Made by a program: the position numbers and the translations under genes. This document shows, piece after piece, positions 28,666-37,772 of a stretch of 64,000 bases of DNA. Source of the DNA: Agrobacterium tumefaciens. Its GTDB lineage: Bacteria; Pseudomonadota; Alphaproteobacteria; Rhizobiales; Rhizobiaceae. The stretch covers positions 1 to 64,000 of the forward strand of contig NZ_JXQV01000043.1 of NCBI RefSeq assembly GCF_000834635.1, given 5' to 3'. A model generated the notes under the pieces. The model was not told the origin of the DNA, searched no databases, and saw only the letters and a list, made by a program, of their open reading frames with translations. Every line of letters starts with the position of its first letter. Position 1 is the stretch's first letter.

Positions 28666-28876
28666 TGGGGCTTCCTTCTGGATCTGGGCCAAATATCCCA
28701 TGAACATCCAAATGAATTCCTCCCAATATATTTCGAATTTTACCATGTCTCTAAAAAACACGGGGTACGGTGCAATGACAGTCAAGGTTTACTTGCGTTA
28801 TTTGCTTAACGAATTATTAATGGAATGCTCATTCACCGCAGTGCAAGATAAACCGGACCGTCGAGGATTTCTGATC
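28666..28876. promoter_or_regulatory. Divergent promoter region between the two RTX genes
   Basis: The 211-nt AT-rich gap between the two true starts (28665 leftward, 28877 rightward) must drive both RTX genes. Open frames extend across it on both strands, but the paralogous N-termini begin exactly at these two ATGs, each with its own ribosome site. This marks the region as non-coding. Confidence 0.6.
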
Positions 28877-31800
28877 ATGGCTTCATTTTATGTTTCCCCG
28901 ACTGGAGCGGGACTTATGGATGGGTCTAGCATCGAAAACGCGGGCAGCCTTTATGATATCCCTGCATTTGTAGCAGCGGCAGGCCCAGGCGGCGAAGTGC
29001 GCATGATTGCTGACCAGGGCGACTACAAGCTCGACTCGACCCCGATTGTGATCACAAACGGCGGCGAGGACGGTCAACCCGTATGGATTCACGGCGTTGA
29101 CAGCAACGGCAACGCGATGGAAGCCAATATAGTCGGCACACGGTCCGACCCTTACGATCCCGCTGGCTTTGCAGGCGAACAAGGCTTTCGCCTGATTGCT
29201 GGCGCCGATAACCTAACATTTTCCGACCTGGGCTTTACCAATATCGGCTATGGCGCGATCCGCGTTGGCGACGATATTAAGAACCTGACAATCGAACATA
29301 TCACCGCGACCAATGTGCAGCGGTTCTTTGAAAACAATGTTTCCGGCGACGCAACATCTGCGACGATTTCCGGACTGACCATCCGCGATGTAGATATTAA
29401 TGGGTTCTCTAAAGCGGCTATCAAGCTTCAATACGATACGCATGACGTGGTGATTGAGGATGTAAAGGCCGACAGCCAATTCCAGGACGGCGACAATTTT
29501 GCGGTCGGCGTTCACATTGATGGAACCGCGCACGATATCATTGTCCGTCGCGTCGAAGTTTCAAACACGCTTGATACCATCAACACCTATTGGAATGGAG
29601 ACGGGTTCGCGACGGAACGGGGCGTCTACAACGTTCATTTCATTGACACCGTTTCGGCAAACAATTCGGATGGCGGATATGATATCAAGTCGCAATCCAC
29701 CACGCTGACCAGAACGATATCGGAAGGCAATGGCCGCAATTACCGCCTCTGGGCAACTGATACCGTGCTCGAGGATGTGGTCAGTCTCGACCCTAACCTT
29801 CAGGGCGGAGCAAGCAACCAGAACCATTTCTGGCTGGCCAAGGGCGCAAAGGCGACGATTAACAGCGCCCATATTTCAGATACCGATCCGGCGACCATAG
29901 TATTCAACCTGACTGAGAAAAACGCCGCCTTGACGGTAACGGACCTGACTTCCTCGGTCAGTTCAACCAGTTCATGGCTGCGAAAAGGGTCCGGTTCGGT
30001 CCTGACCGTGAACGGCCAGGACAGTGGCATCAATGCTGCGGCACTGTCTGACCCCTATATCTATTCAGGTTCTACGAAAGACGTTTACCTCTACAGCAAC
30101 GCCGGTAATGCGATCCTGGTCGGCGGCCATGGGGAAGACGTCCTGCGCGGCTCCGATGGCAATGACCTTCTTGAGGGAGGGCAAGGCGACGACCTTCTGA
30201 TCGGTGGGGCCGGAAACGATGTTCTGGACGGTGGCGCCGGCGCAGATGTGCTGATCGGAGGCAAGGGTTTCGATTTGGCAAGCTACGCTTCGGCCAATTC
30301 CGGCGTTACGGTCGATCTGGCCGGTGGAGCCCCTGGCGGTGCCGCGGCGGGCGACTTTCTCGTCGATATAGAAGGACTTGTCGGCTCCAGTTACGATGAC
30401 CAACTCTTTGGATCGGACGACACGAATTACTTGATCGGCGGCGCGGGCAATGACGTCCTCGAAGGCCGTGGTGGTGATGACACCTTGAGCGGTGGCGAGG
30501 GTGCCGATGTTCTGAACGGCGGCGAAGGAATCGACACCGCAGATTATACGGGGAGCGCGGCTCCGGTCACTGTGAACCTTGAACAAGGGACCGGCAGCGG
30601 TGGCGATGCGGAAGGCGATTTGCTGAGCGGCATAGAAATCGTCGTCGGCTCTGGTGGCAATGATACGCTCATTGGCGGCAACGCTAACGAAACCTTTATT
30701 GGCGGCGCAGGCGCAGATTCCATCGAAGGCGGAGGTGGCTTGGATTATGCCGACTACACCTCCAGCCAGTCCGCCGTAACTGTAAATCTGGAAACCAATG
30801 TCAATCTTTGTGGAGACGCCGAGGGGGACATTCTCACAGGCATCGGAAATCTGCGCGGTTCGAACTTTGCTGACAATTTGACAGGTGACGACAGTGCCAA
30901 CCGTCTGGAAGGTGGCTTGGGCGGGGATATTTTAGACGGCGGCAACGGTGACGACATCCTTGTCGGCGGAGAAGGCGCAGACAGCCTGAATGGCGGCGAA
31001 GGCCTTGATACCTCCGACTATTCGTCAAGCAACGCGGCGGTCGTCATCAATCTCGCGCTGGGAACCGGTCAGGGTGGCGACGCACAGGGTGACGTGCTTT
31101 CGCAGATAGAGCGCGTCATCGGCACTGCACTGGATGATGTCCTGATCGGTGATGCTGCCGACAATGCCCTGGAAGGCGGACGCGGCAACGATCTGCTGTC
31201 GGGAGGTATTGGCGCAGATACTCTCATAGGCGGTGAAGGCATTGATACGGTAGATTATTCGACGGCAGAGGCTGGCATTACAATCGATGGCATACTTGGC
31301 GCAGGCACAACGGGAGAGGCTGCTGGCGACATATTGCAGGGCATCGAAATTGTTTCCGGTTCAAATTATGATGACACGGTCCGGCTTGGCGGCAGCATTA
31401 TCGAAGCTCGTGGCGGCGCAGGCAACGATACGTTGATTGGTAGTAGCAGCGATGAAACTTTCAGCGGTGGCGCGGGGGCTGACGTTCTTGAAGGAGCAGA
31501 AGGTCTCGACACCGCCTCCTACGCAGACAGCGCTTCGGGCGTCACGGTCAACCTGCTTCTGGGTGTAGGTTCCGGTGGCGATGCCGAAGGCGATACGTTA
31601 AGCGGCATTGAGCGGGTTATTGGTTCGGCGTTTTCAGATAACTTGACCGGTGATGACGAAGCCAACATATTTGTCGGCAGCGCAGGGGCAGATATTCTTG
31701 ATGGCGGCAATCAGATCGATACCGTGGATTACGGCGCCAGTGCGGCCGCTATAACGGTGGACCTCGCTCTCGGCACAGGTCTCGGAGGGGATGCAGAGGG

Positions 31801-34800
31801 CGATCAACTCATCAGCATCGAGAAAATTATCGGCACGCGTTATGACGATAGCCTGACTGGCGATGATGGCGACAACATCTTCGCAGGAGGCGCCGGCGCT
31901 GACAGGCTGGATGGCGGGGCCGGAAATGACACCGCAGACTATCGCAGCAGCAGTCTGGCCATTACCGTCAATCTGGCAAGCGGCGTCGCGACAGGCGGCG
32001 ATGCGACGGGCGATGTGTTCAGTTCGATAGAAAATGTGATTGGCACCGCCTTCAACGATGTCATTACCGGCAACGGTGCGGATAACCGCCTGGAGGGCGG
32101 CGATGGCAACGACACGCTAGATGGCGGTGCAGGCGCGGACCTGCTGATCGGTGGTCTGGGCAATGATACCTATATCATCGATTCCTATGATGATGTCGTT
32201 GCAGAGCAAATCGGCGGTGGAACCGACCTCATCTCAACCTCGCTCGAAAGCTATACGCTTGGTGCCAATGTGGAAGGTATTTCCTATACCGGCACACAAG
32301 CCTTTGTCGGGTACGGGAATAGCGACAAGAATACGTTTTCCGGCGGCAGCGGCTCGGAAACTTTCTACGGTTACGACGGGGCTGACAAGTTCAACGGTTC
32401 TTTGGGAGCTGACACCTATTACGGTGGCGAAGGTAACGACTACGTCGATTACTCTAAGGCCGCGACAGCAATTACCGTTAACCTGACCACGAACATCAAT
32501 CTCGGCGATACGGCCGCAGGAGATCTGCTCTACAGCATTGAAAACATGGGTGCCAGCAACTACGCCGACATGCTGACCGGCAACGAGTTTGCGAATACCA
32601 TTTATGGACGGGGTGGAGCGGATACCATTTACGGCATGGATGGCAACGATGTGCTGGACGGCGGTGCCGGCGCAGATACGCTGGTCGGCGGCACTGGCGA
32701 TGATACATATATCATCGATGATGCAGGCGATGTTGTAAATGAGTTGGCGGATGAAGGCACCGACTCTGTCAAGACAAACCTTGATAACTACAGCCTGACA
32801 AGCAATGTCGAAAACCTTACCCATACCAGCACCAGAACCTTTACCGGCACCGGTAATAGTCTCGATAATATCATAACCGGCGGCGCTGCCGCTGATCACC
32901 TGATGGGTATGGATGGAAATGATCGCCTGATCGGTGGTGGTGGGGCCGACATTCTTGACGGCGGACAGGGAATCGACACCGTCGATTATTCTGACAGTCT
33001 CTACGGGATTTCCGTCAATCTGGCTGGCGGCAAGGGCGTCGGCGGCGATGCGCAAGGCGATGAATTGATTGCCATCGAGAATCTCGTTGGCACCAGATAT
33101 GCGGACAGAATCATCGGAAACGCTTCCGATAATGCTGTGTACGGTGGCGGTGGAGACGACGTTATCACTGGCGGCGGCGGCAATGACTTTGCTGACGGTG
33201 GAAGCGGCAACGATACCTTCGTTCTGGGTGGAGCCTTTTCAGATTACGGCTTTGCCATTGTCGATGGGCAATTGCACATAAATGATGTCCGTCAGGATTC
33301 GCCTGACGGAGCCGACATTATTGTAGGGTTCGAAACGGTCCGCTTCGCTGATGGTGATCTTACCGTGGCAAATGTTGTGGGCGGATTGGAACTGCCACCG
33401 ACCGATGTTCAGCTGTTTCCCACAGTCATCGCGGAGAACAGCGTCAACGGCACACTCGTTGGAACTGCGCTTGGACAAGATCCAAATCCAAACGATATCC
33501 TCTCCTATAGTCTGAGCGACGATGCTGGTGGACGCTTTTCAATCGATCCGACAACTGGTGCCTTGACGGTCAAGGACAGCACGCTTCTCGATTACGAGAC
33601 CTCGCCGAGCCACGCGATCATCATCAGAGCTACAGACCCGGCGGGCCAATTTGTGGAACGCACCATTACCGTTGAGGTCAGCAACATCAACGAGGCCCCA
33701 AGCTCGGCTTCCCTCGTTAGCGGCCATGTGGCGGAAAATTCCGAAATTGGAACCGTGGCCGGTGTCATCGTTGCCGCGGACCCGGATGCCGGTGATACCT
33801 TGTCGTACACCATGGTTGACGATGCTGGCGGACGCTTCGCGATAGACGCGGCAACGGGCCTCATCACTGTGGCGGGCGTTGATCAACTTGATTATGAAAC
33901 ATCCGCGTCGCACGACATTGTTGTCAGGATAACCGATACCGCCGGCAGTTTCATCGACAAGGTCTTCTCGATAGGCGTCGATGACGTTGTCGAGGCTCCA
34001 AGTGCAGTTGGTTTCATTGGCGGTAGTATCGCAGAAAACTCAGCTGCGGGTACCGTGGTAGCCACCCTCTCCGGCTATGGAGCGACCGGCTATGAAATGA
34101 TCGACCCTAGCGGGTGGTTCACTCTTAATAGCGCAACCGGCGTCATCAGCGTGGCAGCAGGGGCAGTGCTGGATTTCGAGGCCCAGCAAAGCTACACGCT
34201 CTCAGTTGTGGCATCGAACGATCAGGGGCGCTCCGCACCGTTAGAGCTGGTCGTCAACCTAAGCAACGTTGTCGAAAACCAGAACCTTGTCGGCAGTGCT
34301 TTCAATGACGTTGTCCAGGTGCCCTCCTCCGATCACTGGATGATTGATGGCGGCGACGGGGACGATACGATCACCACGCTTGGGGGAAATGACAAGATCA
34401 GTGGTGGCAGAGGTCAGGACATCATCAACACGGGCGGTGGCGACGACTTTATCTACTACACGTTCCAGAACAACGGTTTCGACCGCGTGGACGGGGGCGA
34501 GGGTTTCGACACGATTATGAGCAATATGAACAATGCCACGATCGGCCTGACCTCTATTTCCAACATTGAGCGGATTTCGAGCGGCGGCAAAGCTGGCATA
34601 CAGATCAAGGGGTCGGCCGATGCAGATTACCTCGACTTCTCATCGGTCTCTTTCGACAGGATCACACGCGCGATCGATGCTGGTGCTGGAAACGATACAG
34701 TGATTGGAAATGGTCAGGACAACGGCATCATCGGTGGCGATGGAAATGACGTCATTTCCGGCAAGGGCGGGCTTGATACACTCACCGGCGGCAAGGGAGC

Positions 34801-35110
34801 CGACGTCTTTGTATACAACTCTGTTAGTGACAGCAGCGCTGCAACGGGCATCGATCTGATTACCGACTTTGAGAAAGGTGTGGACAAGATAGATCTCCGG
34901 GATATCAACACATCGTTGCATCAGGCGGGGGAGAGCCTGACATTTATAAACAACGCTGCATTTTCCGGCCATCAGGGCGAAGTGTCGGTCCAAGCCAAAT
35001 CAGGCTATTTCGAAGTTAGTGCCGATGTAAACGGCGACAGAACTGCGGATCTGATAATCAATGTGACATCGCTTAACGCACCCGGCCACGATGACTTCCT
35101 GTTCTCGTAA
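28877..35110 (+). CDS. Giant RTX protein with beta-helix, RTX module array and cadherin-like repeats
   Basis: 2077 residues from ATG 28877, with GAGGA 9 nt upstream. Residues 1-400 are a beta-helix (ASFYVSPTGAG, DIKSQSTTL, RNYRLWATDTV) homologous to the neighbour. Then come about ten modules of roughly 100 residues, each with (V/I)TVNL-like, GGDAEGD-like and GSxxDxLTGDD-like parts plus RTX nonapeptides (GGAGNDVLDG). Three cadherin-like repeats follow (AENS..G, DYET). A C-terminal RTX block resembles the smaller paralogue, then an M10_C-like end with ITDFEKGVDKIDLRD, finishing DDFLFS, a type I secretion signal. It is expected to be a Ca2+-dependent surface or matrix protein acting on or binding the exopolysaccharide. 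The catalytic residues of the helix are unknown. Confidence 0.87.
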   Translation: MASFYVSPTGAGLMDGSSIENAGSLYDIPAFVAAAGPGGEVRMIADQGDYKLDSTPIVITNGGEDGQPVWIHGVDSNGNAMEANIVGTRSDPYDPAGFAGEQGFRLIAGADNLTFSDLGFTNIGYGAIRVGDDIKNLTIEHITATNVQRFFENNVSGDATSATISGLTIRDVDINGFSKAAIKLQYDTHDVVIEDVKADSQFQDGDNFAVGVHIDGTAHDIIVRRVEVSNTLDTINTYWNGDGFATERGVYNVHFIDTVSANNSDGGYDIKSQSTTLTRTISEGNGRNYRLWATDTVLEDVVSLDPNLQGGASNQNHFWLAKGAKATINSAHISDTDPATIVFNLTEKNAALTVTDLTSSVSSTSSWLRKGSGSVLTVNGQDSGINAAALSDPYIYSGSTKDVYLYSNAGNAILVGGHGEDVLRGSDGNDLLEGGQGDDLLIGGAGNDVLDGGAGADVLIGGKGFDLASYASANSGVTVDLAGGAPGGAAAGDFLVDIEGLVGSSYDDQLFGSDDTNYLIGGAGNDVLEGRGGDDTLSGGEGADVLNGGEGIDTADYTGSAAPVTVNLEQGTGSGGDAEGDLLSGIEIVVGSGGNDTLIGGNANETFIGGAGADSIEGGGGLDYADYTSSQSAVTVNLETNVNLCGDAEGDILTGIGNLRGSNFADNLTGDDSANRLEGGLGGDILDGGNGDDILVGGEGADSLNGGEGLDTSDYSSSNAAVVINLALGTGQGGDAQGDVLSQIERVIGTALDDVLIGDAADNALEGGRGNDLLSGGIGADTLIGGEGIDTVDYSTAEAGITIDGILGAGTTGEAAGDILQGIEIVSGSNYDDTVRLGGSIIEARGGAGNDTLIGSSSDETFSGGAGADVLEGAEGLDTASYADSASGVTVNLLLGVGSGGDAEGDTLSGIERVIGSAFSDNLTGDDEANIFVGSAGADILDGGNQIDTVDYGASAAAITVDLALGTGLGGDAEGDQLISIEKIIGTRYDDSLTGDDGDNIFAGGAGADRLDGGAGNDTADYRSSSLAITVNLASGVATGGDATGDVFSSIENVIGTAFNDVITGNGADNRLEGGDGNDTLDGGAGADLLIGGLGNDTYIIDSYDDVVAEQIGGGTDLISTSLESYTLGANVEGISYTGTQAFVGYGNSDKNTFSGGSGSETFYGYDGADKFNGSLGADTYYGGEGNDYVDYSKAATAITVNLTTNINLGDTAAGDLLYSIENMGASNYADMLTGNEFANTIYGRGGADTIYGMDGNDVLDGGAGADTLVGGTGDDTYIIDDAGDVVNELADEGTDSVKTNLDNYSLTSNVENLTHTSTRTFTGTGNSLDNIITGGAAADHLMGMDGNDRLIGGGGADILDGGQGIDTVDYSDSLYGISVNLAGGKGVGGDAQGDELIAIENLVGTRYADRIIGNASDNAVYGGGGDDVITGGGGNDFADGGSGNDTFVLGGAFSDYGFAIVDGQLHINDVRQDSPDGADIIVGFETVRFADGDLTVANVVGGLELPPTDVQLFPTVIAENSVNGTLVGTALGQDPNPNDILSYSLSDDAGGRFSIDPTTGALTVKDSTLLDYETSPSHAIIIRATDPAGQFVERTITVEVSNINEAPSSASLVSGHVAENSEIGTVAGVIVAADPDAGDTLSYTMVDDAGGRFAIDAATGLITVAGVDQLDYETSASHDIVVRITDTAGSFIDKVFSIGVDDVVEAPSAVGFIGGSIAENSAAGTVVATLSGYGATGYEMIDPSGWFTLNSATGVISVAAGAVLDFEAQQSYTLSVVASNDQGRSAPLELVVNLSNVVENQNLVGSAFNDVVQVPSSDHWMIDGGDGDDTITTLGGNDKISGGRGQDIINTGGGDDFIYYTFQNNGFDRVDGGEGFDTIMSNMNNATIGLTSISNIERISSGGKAGIQIKGSADADYLDFSSVSFDRITRAIDAGAGNDTVIGNGQDNGIIGGDGNDVISGKGGLDTLTGGKGADVFVYNSVSDSSAATGIDLITDFEKGVDKIDLRDINTSLHQAGESLTFINNAAFSGHQGEVSVQAKSGYFEVSADVNGDRTADLIINVTSLNAPGHDDFLFS
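30290..33150 (+). repeat. Tandem RTX super-modules inside the giant RTX gene
   Basis: About ten diverged coding repeats lie here, each near 300 nt, recognisable by the sequence (V/I)(T/S)V(N/D)L, then GGDA(E/Q/T)GD, then a GS/GT..(D/N)D segment and Gly-Asp nonapeptides. The spacing is even for modules one to eight and wider around 32150-32900, where two YIID(D/S) degenerate repeats are inserted. They arose by internal duplication; nucleotide identity between copies is moderate by eye. Confidence 0.75.
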
Positions 35111-35146
35111 ATCGTGGGGTTACCAAAGTTCTTCATGCCTTAACAA

Positions 35147-35188
35147 CGTGAGGTGTATAAGTTGGAAGCTCAACTTCTACTCCTCACG
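35147..35188 (+). terminator. Two-part inverted repeat downstream of the giant RTX gene
   Basis: CGTGAGG (35147-35153) pairs with CCTCACG (35182-35188), and inside it AAGTTG (35159-35164) pairs with CAACTT (35171-35176). The two perfect stems are separated by a symmetric 5-nt internal loop. It starts 37 nt after the stop. No T-run follows, so it may be a 3'-stabilising structure or a protein-binding site for the flippase gene promoter. Confidence 0.45.
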
Positions 35189-35261
35189 ATGATTTCAGCC
35201 GAAATCTGCAAAAAATTGCCGCCATACCTTACCCAAACATAACCGATTTTCCGGAAATCTC

Positions 35262-36596
35262 ATGTCACGAACATTGTTTAGTGCCGTCAAAAGGCGGTTG
35301 AGCGGCTTGCTGGGCAATGACGCCCACGGAATGCAAAAAGGGTTTATTGTACTTTTATTGGGTGCGACATCTGCCAAACTCATCACTATCCTTGTGATGC
35401 CCATTCTGACACGCATGTACACGCCAGAAGATTTCGGTCTCTACGCAATCTTCAACACCGTCGTGAACTTTCTTTATCCCTTCGTGACCCTGAGATACGT
35501 CTTGGCCATCCCGCTGCCCAGGCGCGAAAGATCAGCATTTCTGCTTCTGGCGCTTTGTCTCGCAATGACGCTGCTATCTGCGCCAATCATTTCTGTGGGA
35601 CTATTGATCTTTGGTGAACATCTGGGGAATGCGCTCGGGGCGCCGCAGATCGGCACATACTGGTGGATTCTGGTACTCGGAACCACTGGAGCCGGTCTTT
35701 ATGAAGTCGCCCTTCAGTGGGCCATCCGCGGTCGCAGGTTCAAGAATATCGCAGGCTCTCAGTTCAATCAAAGCATCTCGGGCGCAGTCATCAAGATAGC
35801 ATTGGGTTGGTGGCACCCTGCTGCATTGAACTTGCTTATCGGTGGCGTGGCAGAACGCACCATGGGAATTCTGTCCTTACTGCGCGGAATGAGCAAGATG
35901 GATATCCCATCTTTGTTTACCCGTGCGAGCCTCGGACGTTTGTTCTTCTTTTTCCGCTATTACCGGGAAATGCCAACATTTCGCTTGCCTGCCCAGATTC
36001 TGGCGGGGCTCGCTACGCAAATCCCAATTTTGATGATCGCCTATGCGTATGGCTCGGAAACAGTTGGACAGCTAAGCCTTGCATTCTCGATTCTTTTTGC
36101 GACCGTAAATCTCATAGGACAGACAACGAGCAAGGCCTTTATCGGTATCCTTTCCAAAATCGGCAGGCACCGTCCAAAGGAAATTCTCTCGCTGTTGATC
36201 AGCACGTGCAAGAAATCCGCAATCATATCTGCCGGTCCCGTTCTTGTGCTTCTCATTGGCGGCAGGCCGCTTTTCGAGTTTGCTTTCGGAGGACAGTGGT
36301 CTCAGGCCGGCACCTTCGCTCAATATCTGGCACCACTCCTTTTCGCGCAGTTGCTCGTATCTCCTACCGCCTCCGTCATTTCAGTGCTCAACAAAAACAA
36401 ATATAACCTGCGTATAAGCTTTGAGCGCTGCTGTCTCTCAGTCATCCCATTTGTCTTTGCCCTCTACTATGCTATGGACCCAAAATACGTCATTGCGTTT
36501 TATAGTCTTCTCCTTGTTGTCCATTACGGTACAATCTTGTTGACGACGGTGACGATGTTGAAGAAGGAGATTACACGCCATGCTCTTGAGGGTTGA
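35262..36596 (+). CDS. Wzx-like polysaccharide flippase (MATE/MOP superfamily)
   Basis: 444 residues with about twelve hydrophobic helices. The N-terminus has KGFIVLLLGATSAKLITILVM then PILTRMYTPEDFGLYAIF, the typical Wzx opening in which R(L/M)Y(T/S)PEDFG follows the first helix. It should move undecaprenyl-linked repeat units from the cytoplasmic to the periplasmic face of the inner membrane. GGAAATCTC precedes the ATG. It is followed by GT2, dehydrogenase, epimerase and ligase-like genes on the same strand, probably one or two operons. Confidence 0.88.
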   Translation: MSRTLFSAVKRRLSGLLGNDAHGMQKGFIVLLLGATSAKLITILVMPILTRMYTPEDFGLYAIFNTVVNFLYPFVTLRYVLAIPLPRRERSAFLLLALCLAMTLLSAPIISVGLLIFGEHLGNALGAPQIGTYWWILVLGTTGAGLYEVALQWAIRGRRFKNIAGSQFNQSISGAVIKIALGWWHPAALNLLIGGVAERTMGILSLLRGMSKMDIPSLFTRASLGRLFFFFRYYREMPTFRLPAQILAGLATQIPILMIAYAYGSETVGQLSLAFSILFATVNLIGQTTSKAFIGILSKIGRHRPKEILSLLISTCKKSAIISAGPVLVLLIGGRPLFEFAFGGQWSQAGTFAQYLAPLLFAQLLVSPTASVISVLNKNKYNLRISFERCCLSVIPFVFALYYAMDPKYVIAFYSLLLVVHYGTILLTTVTMLKKEITRHALEG

Positions 36597-36695
36597 TACG
36601 AAAGTGAGACGTGAATCTTCCAACGTTTCCGGTGTTGCTTTATTGCAGAGCGTGTGCGTTTGCGGTTTTATTAACTGCGGCAAAGGATTTTCAGC

Positions 36696-37655
36696 TTGAA
36701 GGATATCGCAGTCGTCATTCCGCTATTCAACAAGGGACCTCATATCGCGGAAACCTTGGAGAGCGTGCTGCAACAGACACTAGCCCCTAGGGAAATCATC
36801 GTGATCGATGATGGGTCTTCAGATGAAGGGCCTTCGATTGTCGAAAGCTTTGTAGCGCGGGATAATCGTATCCGGTTGCTGCACCGTTCACCTCCCGGGC
36901 CAGGCGGATATGCAGCGCGCAACTTCGGCATCGAGGCATCAACCGCCGACTGGATCGCTTTTCTTGATGCGGACGACGTATGGCATAACGATCATTTGCA
37001 AACTCTCTCGGCTGCCATTGTGGCGGCGGGGCCAGATGTTGGCTGTGGCTTTTCAGGGGTCAAGATAGTAGAGGGCGGCAAGCAGCGCAGCTATGCCGGT
37101 ACTCTTGCGCCGATCCCTGTTGGGAAGGCACTCGCACTCCATGACATATTGCAGCCTTGGCTCCAGACGGGTCTCTGCCCCATATGGACGGGCGCATCGG
37201 CATTCCGCCGCTCTGTATTGATCGAGGCTGGCTTGTTTCCTGCTGGCAAGGCACGACGCGGCGGTGACAAGGATATGTGGTTGCGTGCGACTGCACGCGC
37301 AAAAACTGCATTCAGCGGCAAGGAAACTGCAGAGTTCCGTCAGGATACGGTAAACCGCGTAACGCGTACGACACGGCATGGGGCTGTGCCTATCGTAGTT
37401 ACGAGTGCGCTGGAACTGATCAAGGATACCCAGGATCCTTCGCTGAAGCTGCTAAAGCGGCTTATAAATCTTGAGCTTATGCAGTATGCGCGTTACTCGG
37501 CGGGTGCCAAGTCGCACGTCAACCCGCGATTTTTCAAGGCTTATCGGTACGACGGTGGATTGAAACCCTTCGTCAAAATGCTGACATTTGCAACTATAGG
37601 GGCCACGCGCGAAGTGATGTCCCGGATTGTCAACAGAACAAATGCCCGTCCCTAA
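36696..37655 (+). CDS. GT2-family glycosyltransferase
   Basis: 319 residues. GT-A fold is indicated by VVIPLFNKGPHIAETLESVL, IIVIDDGSSD and the metal-binding FLDADDVW. The start is TTG at 36696 with AAGGA about 9 nt upstream; no ATG lies nearby that keeps the conserved N-terminal strand. It should add a sugar by inversion to the growing lipid-linked repeat. It sits 99 nt after the flippase gene and 117 nt before UDP-glucose dehydrogenase. Donor unknown, though local UDP-uronic acids are available. Confidence 0.88.
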   Translation: MKDIAVVIPLFNKGPHIAETLESVLQQTLAPREIIVIDDGSSDEGPSIVESFVARDNRIRLLHRSPPGPGGYAARNFGIEASTADWIAFLDADDVWHNDHLQTLSAAIVAAGPDVGCGFSGVKIVEGGKQRSYAGTLAPIPVGKALALHDILQPWLQTGLCPIWTGASAFRRSVLIEAGLFPAGKARRGGDKDMWLRATARAKTAFSGKETAEFRQDTVNRVTRTTRHGAVPIVVTSALELIKDTQDPSLKLLKRLINLELMQYARYSAGAKSHVNPRFFKAYRYDGGLKPFVKMLTFATIGATREVMSRIVNRTNARP

Positions 37656-37772
37656 TCTGAAATCGACAAGCTCATATCTTGTTGGCACTAAATTAAAACT
37701 TGCAATGATAGGCGACAATTGCTGCATTGCAGAAACAATGACCCGTATGGTTTTAAGAGGCAGAGACCCGCT

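Noticed and set aside
28666-28876. N-terminal extensions of both RTX genes
   Set aside because: Open frames run through, but the two paralogous proteins become alignable exactly at 28665 and 28877, where each has a ribosome site; the extensions are unrelated to each other and non-protein-like.
30290-33150. Repeat-rich region considered as CRISPR or tandem DNA repeat
   Set aside because: The repeats are about 300-nt coding modules with Gly/Asp nonapeptides in one continuous frame; there are no short identical repeats with unique spacers.
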